The notes under the pieces were generated by a model. It did no database searches and had not been told where the DNA came from. It saw nothing but the letters and a program-made list of their open reading frames with translations. Below, piece after piece: positions 59,412 to 64,000 of a DNA stretch of 64,000 nt. Both the position numbers and the translations under genes were made by a program. The stretch spans positions 1-64,000 of the forward strand of contig JAPOWG010000096.1 in assembly GCA_026707745.1 (NCBI GenBank), given 5' to 3'. Source of the stretch: Chloroflexota bacterium. Lineage in GTDB: Bacteria > Chloroflexota > Anaerolineae > Aggregatilineales > Phototrophicaceae. The stretch's first letter is position 1, and each line of letters begins with the position of its first letter.

Positions 59412-60746
59412 TCAGGGATTGTAACGCTGGATGCCGCCGGCATTATCGCGACGGCGCAGGCGCTCCATACGGGGCAGAATGTTTTCCATGATCTCGCTTT
59501 TGTCGAGTGTCAAATGCCGGCGCTCCCGCATGATGATCCGCCCATCACAAATCACCGTGCGCACATCCCCGGCGCGTGCGTTGTAGACGAGGCTGGCAGT
59601 GATGCTGTTAAGCGGCAGATGATGCGTCCCGCTCAAATCGACCAGGATGATATCAGCTAGCTTGCCCTCGGCTAAATCTCCCAGTTCATCGCCTTGCCCG
59701 TAGACGCTGGCGCTTTCTTTGGTAGCGATAGCCAGCGCTTGGGGGATTGTAAGATTCTCCGCATCCCCGGTACGCTGTTTCTGTCCCATGGCGGTTAGTC
59801 GCATGGCCTCCCAGAGATCGAGAGTGTTGTTGCTAACAGCGCCATCTGTCCCCAAGCCAATGGATATGCCCATCTTGCGCGCTTCGACCAGATTCGGCAG
59901 GCCCATCGCCAGCTTGGCATAGGCCTTGGGGCAATGAGCAATGCCCGCCGGCTGCGCTAGCTCGGCCAGGGTTTCCAGGTCGGCCGAAGTCGCGCCGACA
60001 GCATGCGCCAAAAGGGTCGGCACATTGAAGATGCCACAGTTCTGCAGGACTGCGATCGGCGTAAGACCGTGTTTTGCCAGGCTGGCTTGTGTTTGTTCGA
60101 CCGTTTCGGCGACATGAATGTGAATGCCGCAGCCGATCCGCTCGGCTTGCTGGGCGCTCGCGATCAGAAAGTCATCGTCGCAGGTGTAGGGGGCGTGTGG
60201 CGCAAGCATTGTGCGGATGCGCCCACCTGCTTGGTTCTGCCAACGGAGCGCAAATGCTGCCGTCTCTTCAATCTGCCGCATGCCGTTGCTGCCGAACATC
60301 GCTTGCCCCAAAAGGGCGCGAGTGCCGGCCCGCTCCACAGCGCGAGCGGCGTAGTCCATATGCCAATAGTGATCGCTGACAGCCGTGATGCCGGCTTCGA
60401 TCATCTCCAGCAAGCCGAGTTGCATGCCCCAGAAGACATCCTCGGGTTCGAGGTTGCTTTCCAGATGCCAGATATAGTCGTTGAACCAGCTTTCCAGATT
60501 GACGTCCTCGCCCATGCCGCGCCACAAGACCATCGGCACATGGGCATGCGCATTGATAAAGCCGGGCATCGCCAATTGCCCATCGGCGTCTAGTACGGTC
60601 TTGGCATGCGAAGGATCAAGCCCGCCGCTTCGCTGAATGGAGCTTATGCGATTGCCGGTAACCAAGATATCCTGGCTGTGCAGGATCGAAGCAACTTCGC
60701 CCTGAATTTGCAACACATTGACATTGCGTATCAGCAGATCGACCAT
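59412..60746 (-). CDS. Amidohydrolase (MtaD/SsnA-like deaminase)
   Basis: About 444 residues of the TIM-barrel amidohydrolase family. Metal motifs are INAHAHVPM (HxH), the HIHVAET histidine, and GLGTDGAVSNNTLDLW with the catalytic Asp. HCPKAYAKL matches the HCPxSNxKL segment of methylthioadenosine/S-adenosylhomocysteine deaminases. The ATG at 60746 follows GGGGTG; upstream in-frame starts exist to 60803. Deamination of a purine nucleoside is likely, but guanine or atrazine-type relatives cannot be excluded. Confidence 0.85.
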   Translation of the reverse strand: MVDLLIRNVNVLQIQGEVASILHSQDILVTGNRISSIQRSGGLDPSHAKTVLDADGQLAMPGFINAHAHVPMVLWRGMGEDVNLESWFNDYIWHLESNLEPEDVFWGMQLGLLEMIEAGITAVSDHYWHMDYAARAVERAGTRALLGQAMFGSNGMRQIEETAAFALRWQNQAGGRIRTMLAPHAPYTCDDDFLIASAQQAERIGCGIHIHVAETVEQTQASLAKHGLTPIAVLQNCGIFNVPTLLAHAVGATSADLETLAELAQPAGIAHCPKAYAKLAMGLPNLVEARKMGISIGLGTDGAVSNNTLDLWEAMRLTAMGQKQRTGDAENLTIPQALAIATKESASVYGQGDELGDLAEGKLADIILVDLSGTHHLPLNSITASLVYNARAGDVRTVICDGRIIMRERRHLTLDKSEIMENILPRMERLRRRDNAGGIQRYNP

Positions 60747-60829
60747 CACCCCGCACCCTTGCGCAAACAGCCTCGATTGTGGATTATAACAGACGTCCGC
60801 CACTCAATTTGCGCAACGCGATACATCAA

Positions 60830-61450
60830 GTGAAACTGATCCCCGCCCGCCCAACACCTGATTATGCCGATCATTTTGCTCAACTCGCGCAGATGGCCGG
60901 CGACAAAGTCTTCACAGAACTCTTCGGCAGCAGAGCGCATGCCACGCTGGAATCCATGTACTTGCAGGCGGACAATCTTAACAGCCATACTCATACCACT
61001 TTCTTGCAAGAGGACTCCGCAATCGCCGGCATGCTCCACGCCTATTCGGCGACCGCCGCCCGCGACTATGCGCCGCGAACAAACTGGCTCTATTTGAAAT
61101 ATGCCCGGCTGCAAATCTTCCGCTTTCTGGCCGCCACCATCCTGTTGCGAGACATCCTGGGCTTTATCGGCGAGAACCTGCTGGAAGGGGATTTTTACAT
61201 TGCCTTTCTCGCTGTCTATCCACAATGCCGCGGCCGCGGGCACAGCAAGACCCTGCTCAATCATGCCAGTCATCTTGCCCGGCAAGCGGGCTGCTCGCGT
61301 CTGGCGCTTGACGTCGACGAACACAACACGATAGCGCGCGCGGCCTATCAACAAGCGGGATTCGAACTAGTCAGCGCGTCAAAGGATATCCATGTTGAAA
61401 ATGAACGCTGGCGCGTCCTGCGCCTGGCAAAGCCAGTAGGGCGAAGCTAG
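60830..61450 (+). CDS. GNAT family N-acetyltransferase
   Basis: About 206 residues. The C-terminal half has AFLAVYPQCRGRGHSKTLLNHASHLARQAGCSRLALDVDEHNTIARAAYQQAGFEL. The QCRGRGHSKTLL stretch is the acetyl-CoA pyrophosphate loop (R/QxxGxG/A). The start is uncertain: GTG at 60830 gives MKLIPARPTPDYADHF, typical of the family. An in-frame TTG at 60779 also exists. Divergent from the amidohydrolase; ends overlapping the next gene by four bases. Substrate unknown. Confidence 0.75.
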   Translation: MKLIPARPTPDYADHFAQLAQMAGDKVFTELFGSRAHATLESMYLQADNLNSHTHTTFLQEDSAIAGMLHAYSATAARDYAPRTNWLYLKYARLQIFRFLAATILLRDILGFIGENLLEGDFYIAFLAVYPQCRGRGHSKTLLNHASHLARQAGCSRLALDVDEHNTIARAAYQQAGFELVSASKDIHVENERWRVLRLAKPVGRS

Positions 61451-63225
61451 CGATAGCCGTTTGGATCAAGCGAGGTGAAATAGTCCCGCACCACGTCGCG
61501 CAAACCCAGCGGCACATAGTCGCTTTCCAAGGCGCGATTCGCCGAATTCTGATACTCGCTAAAGACAGTGTCGTAGCTCACGCGCGATTCGCCGAGCGGA
61601 TTATCGTCAAAGTCGCCTTCGTTGAGCGTCTGATCGCCGGCGTCGCTGCGGAGGCGGATTTCGTCAGCGCCACCGCCGCTGATGCCGCTTGGGCTGTAGA
61701 TCGCTTCGTATTGTATTTCGCCCGTGCCTCTGGTGCGATTGTCGGTATCCGCGCCCTGGTCTTCCCCAGCGGCGCCTGCCAGGCTGAGGTTGCTCGGTTC
61801 GCCTTCGCCGGCGCCGGCCCCGGCCGATCGGCTGTCGCGGCTCACGCTCGTGTTCTCTACCGAACCAGGACGGTTCCGATCCGACTGCTGTTCACCTTGA
61901 TTGGCGCGCTGCTGGGCGGAATCCGACTGTTGGCTGCTTTCCTGGCCCGCCTGCTGTTGGCCCGATTCAGACAATTCGGATTGGCCCTGCCGCGGGTCGG
62001 TCATCTCTTGTTGTTCCGCCTGTTGACGTCCGATTCCATCGGCGGCCTCCTGCGCCCGCTCGCCTTGTTCCTGCAACATGTTTTGGGCGTTTTGGCTTCT
62101 CTCCTGCTGCTGCTGCTCTTGCGATAGCTCTTGTTGCGCCTGTTCGAGGTACTCCTGCAAGTCTTCGCTTGCGCCCTCTTCCAGCGCTTCCGCCATCTCA
62201 CTCAAGCGCTGCGACAATTCAGGATTTGTCTCTGCCAATTCAGCCGCGGCTTCTTGCAGGGCTTCCGCCAGCGCCTGCGTCTCTTCCGAACTCATTTGCC
62301 CCGCCTGTTGCGCCATTTCCTCAAGCGCATTTGACAAATCGTCAAGACCCGAGGATGGCTGCCCCTGTTCGTTTTCAACAGATTCGTTGTCGGACGCCGG
62401 GAAGAAATCTTTCAAGGCTTCGGCCGCCGCTTCCAGCGCGGATTGGTCCAGATCAATCGTGTCTTCAAGTTGGTTTTCGATCTTTTCGATCTCCGCCTGC
62501 AGTTGACTCATTGCGGCGAAGGCCTCTTCTTCACTGATATCTTCTTCTTCCAGGCGTTCAAGAGCAACTTCAAGCGCATCAAGCAACTCGCGCCGGTCGA
62601 TATCGCCCAGATCGGTATCTTTGGCAATCGTCTCGATGATCTCGCGTACTTCTTCAACCGGCTCCTCTAAAGTGACTGAAGGCGCTGCGACGACCGGATA
62701 CTGCCCGGTGAATAGAGGCAGTGCAATCACCAAGAACACCGCCAGAAACAATAAGCACATTAGAGCCAACTCGCGTGGTCGAAAGTCCAGCGGAATCGAG
62801 TCTCGCGCGTTGATTTGCCGGGCATGGACCAGGGCATCCGCAATTTGTCTCGATTCAATCTCCGGGTGAGTTCTTAAGCGACCGGACATCAACTCCATAG
62901 CTGTGGATATGCGTTCTTGCAAACCAAATTCGATATCGAAATAGCGCGCGCGTTCCTGTGGACTGCGGGGGAAAATCGCCGTTTTGACCAGGTTCAGAAG
63001 AAAACTGCCAGCAAAAAGCGCGGCGGAAAGCACTGCGAGTTGTTCGGCGCGCAAGCGAAAGTACAGATAACCAGCAACGCCAAACACGAGACTGACAATA
63101 GCCGCTACGATCAAAGAGCGAGGCACCGTCTTTGAAAGGAGCCTCAACTCGTAGCGGTTTTCCCAGCGCGCCAGGATCAGATCGAGTTCAGCGGCTTTGT
63201 TCTTATGCGGTGACAGGAAGGCCAT
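61447..63225 (-). CDS. Large Gln/Glu-rich membrane protein (DUF4175-like)
   Basis: About 592 residues. The N-terminal part has three membrane helices (about 38-60, 62-84 and 150-172). Then comes a long acidic helical region (about 190-400) with regular LEE, AEALQEAAAELAE, MAEALEEG repeats. A low-complexity QQQQ/QQAGQESSQQSDSAQQ region follows, then a short conserved C-terminus (YDTVFSEYQNSANRALESDYVPLGLRDVVRDYFTSLDP). Such proteins usually lie in MoxR/DUF58/VWA clusters and are of unknown function. The ATG at 63225 gives MAFLSPHKNKA. Confidence 0.7.
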   Translation of the reverse strand: MAFLSPHKNKAAELDLILARWENRYELRLLSKTVPRSLIVAAIVSLVFGVAGYLYFRLRAEQLAVLSAALFAGSFLLNLVKTAIFPRSPQERARYFDIEFGLQERISTAMELMSGRLRTHPEIESRQIADALVHARQINARDSIPLDFRPRELALMCLLFLAVFLVIALPLFTGQYPVVAAPSVTLEEPVEEVREIIETIAKDTDLGDIDRRELLDALEVALERLEEEDISEEEAFAAMSQLQAEIEKIENQLEDTIDLDQSALEAAAEALKDFFPASDNESVENEQGQPSSGLDDLSNALEEMAQQAGQMSSEETQALAEALQEAAAELAETNPELSQRLSEMAEALEEGASEDLQEYLEQAQQELSQEQQQQERSQNAQNMLQEQGERAQEAADGIGRQQAEQQEMTDPRQGQSELSESGQQQAGQESSQQSDSAQQRANQGEQQSDRNRPGSVENTSVSRDSRSAGAGAGEGEPSNLSLAGAAGEDQGADTDNRTRGTGEIQYEAIYSPSGISGGGADEIRLRSDAGDQTLNEGDFDDNPLGESRVSYDTVFSEYQNSANRALESDYVPLGLRDVVRDYFTSLDPNGYR

Positions 63226-63363
63226 GATGGATCCGTTACTGATGTGCATTGCCGGTTCTCAGTGTATCAGGGTCAGGAATGGAATTCCAGCTTACGCGCA
63301 GTTAAGCTTGCGCAAATGAAAACTGACAGTTATGTTGGCTGCAGTGCCCGACGGAGGTAGCGC

Positions 63364-64000
63364 ATGCCCAATTGCTATGTTGTGACCGGCGCCGCCGGTT
63401 TCATCGGCTCGCATATTGCCGAGCGCCTGTTGCGCGATGGCCAAGGGGTACGCGTCGTCGACAACTTGTTGACCGGCAAGCAGGCGCACCTCGACTATTT
63501 GAAGTCCCTGGGCGGCGACTTATCGATCACCATCGGCAGCATCACAGACCTTGATGCGCTGAACAAACTGTTCCGTGGTGTAGACTATGTGATCCACCAA
63601 GCGGCATTACCATCGGTACCGCGCAGCGTCGCCGATCCGCTGGAAACGAACGCGCACTGCGTCGACGGAACGCTCAAGGTCCTGATCGCCGCCCGAGACG
63701 CAAATGTCAAGCGTGTGGTCTATGCCGCTTCCTCGTCCGCATACGGCGATCAACCGGGCGTGTCAAAAAACGAGAGGATGTCCCCAGCGCCGATCTCTCC
63801 CTACGGGGCCGCCAAACTAACCGGCGAATTATATGCAAAGGCCTTTTATCACAGTTACGGCTTGGAAACGGTTTCTCTGAGATTCTTCAATGTCTTTGGT
63901 CCTCGTCAAAACCCTGATTCCACTTACGCGGCGGCCATCCCCAAGTTCATCAAGCTGATGCTGAATGGCGAACGACCACCGGTATATGGGGACGGGACAC
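63364..64000 (+). CDS. NAD-dependent nucleotide-sugar epimerase, 5' part (cut by window edge)
   Basis: The frame runs open from the ATG at 63364 to the end of the window. The N-terminus YVVTGAAGFIGSHIAERLLRDG is the extended-SDR Rossmann motif. YVIHQAALPSVPRSVADPLETN, AASSSAYGDQ and SPYGAAKLTGELYAKAF (catalytic Tyr-x-x-x-Lys) and RFFNVFGPRQNP identify a UDP-sugar 4-epimerase (WbpP/GalE group). An AGGTAG-like site precedes the ATG. The 3' end is missing. Confidence 0.9.
   Translation, partial: MPNCYVVTGAAGFIGSHIAERLLRDGQGVRVVDNLLTGKQAHLDYLKSLGGDLSITIGSITDLDALNKLFRGVDYVIHQAALPSVPRSVADPLETNAHCVDGTLKVLIAARDANVKRVVYAASSSAYGDQPGVSKNERMSPAPISPYGAAKLTGELYAKAFYHSYGLETVSLRFFNVFGPRQNPDSTYAAAIPKFIKLMLNGERPPVYGDGT

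Noticed and set aside
1..64000. tRNA, rRNA, CRISPR array, insertion sequence or prophage genes
   Set aside because: None was recognised when the intergenic stretches were read on both strands; a covariance search would be needed to exclude a tRNA fully.

Overview
The window looks like a chromosomal segment of a free-living heterotrophic bacterium, most likely a member of the Chloroflexota (Anaerolineae-like). That placement is inferred from gene content and style: B-box zinc-finger membrane protein, many carbohydrate ABC importers without their own ATPase, PhyH and MpaB-type oxygenases, secreted ABM-like proteins, moderately high GC. No rRNA, tRNA or other phylogenetic marker was seen that would settle it. 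There is no CRISPR array, insertion sequence or prophage. Coding density is high, with housekeeping genes interspersed with sugar and amino-sugar catabolic clusters.

Left part (1-6 kb): the 5' end of a secreted ABC substrate-binding protein with no usual start codon, then NAD kinase, a B-box membrane protein, recN, a small cysteine-rich protein and thioredoxin reductase. From 5.3 to 12.9 kb a minus-strand operon encodes a CUT1-type importer (binding protein, two permeases), an M20 peptidase, a glycoside-hydrolase-like protein and a PhyH dioxygenase. From 13.6 to 20.7 kb a second minus-strand importer cluster carries an M55 peptidase, a DegT/StrS aminotransferase and a glycerol-1-phosphate-dehydrogenase-like enzyme. 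Divergent from it are a Gfo/Idh/MocA oxidoreductase and a cupin, suggesting amino-sugar or cyclitol metabolism. Two small coiled-coil membrane proteins sit on the plus strand beside these operons.

Middle (22.6-40.6 kb): a 926-residue secreted protein made of eight ABM-like modules, a pair of Fic paralogues (one lacking the inhibitory glutamate), an acyl-CoA dehydrogenase and an MFS transporter. Then comes a plus-strand LplB/LplC-type importer with its binding protein, sulfatase, methyltransferase, GH51 arabinofuranosidase and xylulokinase-type kinase, which reads as a utilisation locus for a (possibly sulfated) pentose-containing glycan.

Right part (40.6-64 kb): a minus-strand group headed by a CNNM/CorC protein with cytidine deaminase, NTF2-like, VOC, DUF1801 and MpaB-like genes; an epimerase divergent from mannonate dehydratase; an MFS transporter; MurJ; two recD2 paralogues flanking a VOC gene; methionine aminopeptidase; plsY; a secreted two-module acidic protein; pdxA; an amidohydrolase; a GNAT protein; a large Gln/Glu-rich membrane protein; and the 5' end of a nucleotide-sugar epimerase.

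The most unusual non-coding signal is a roughly 85-nt dispersed repeat present in four intergenic copies (22.4, 32.2, 32.3 and 56.1 kb). It keeps a conserved core and a terminal hairpin whose stem changes sequence while staying paired. Other notable signals are a block of three overlapping alternative hairpins at 35.05-35.12 kb and an identical 13-mer at the promoters of both minus-strand importer operons.
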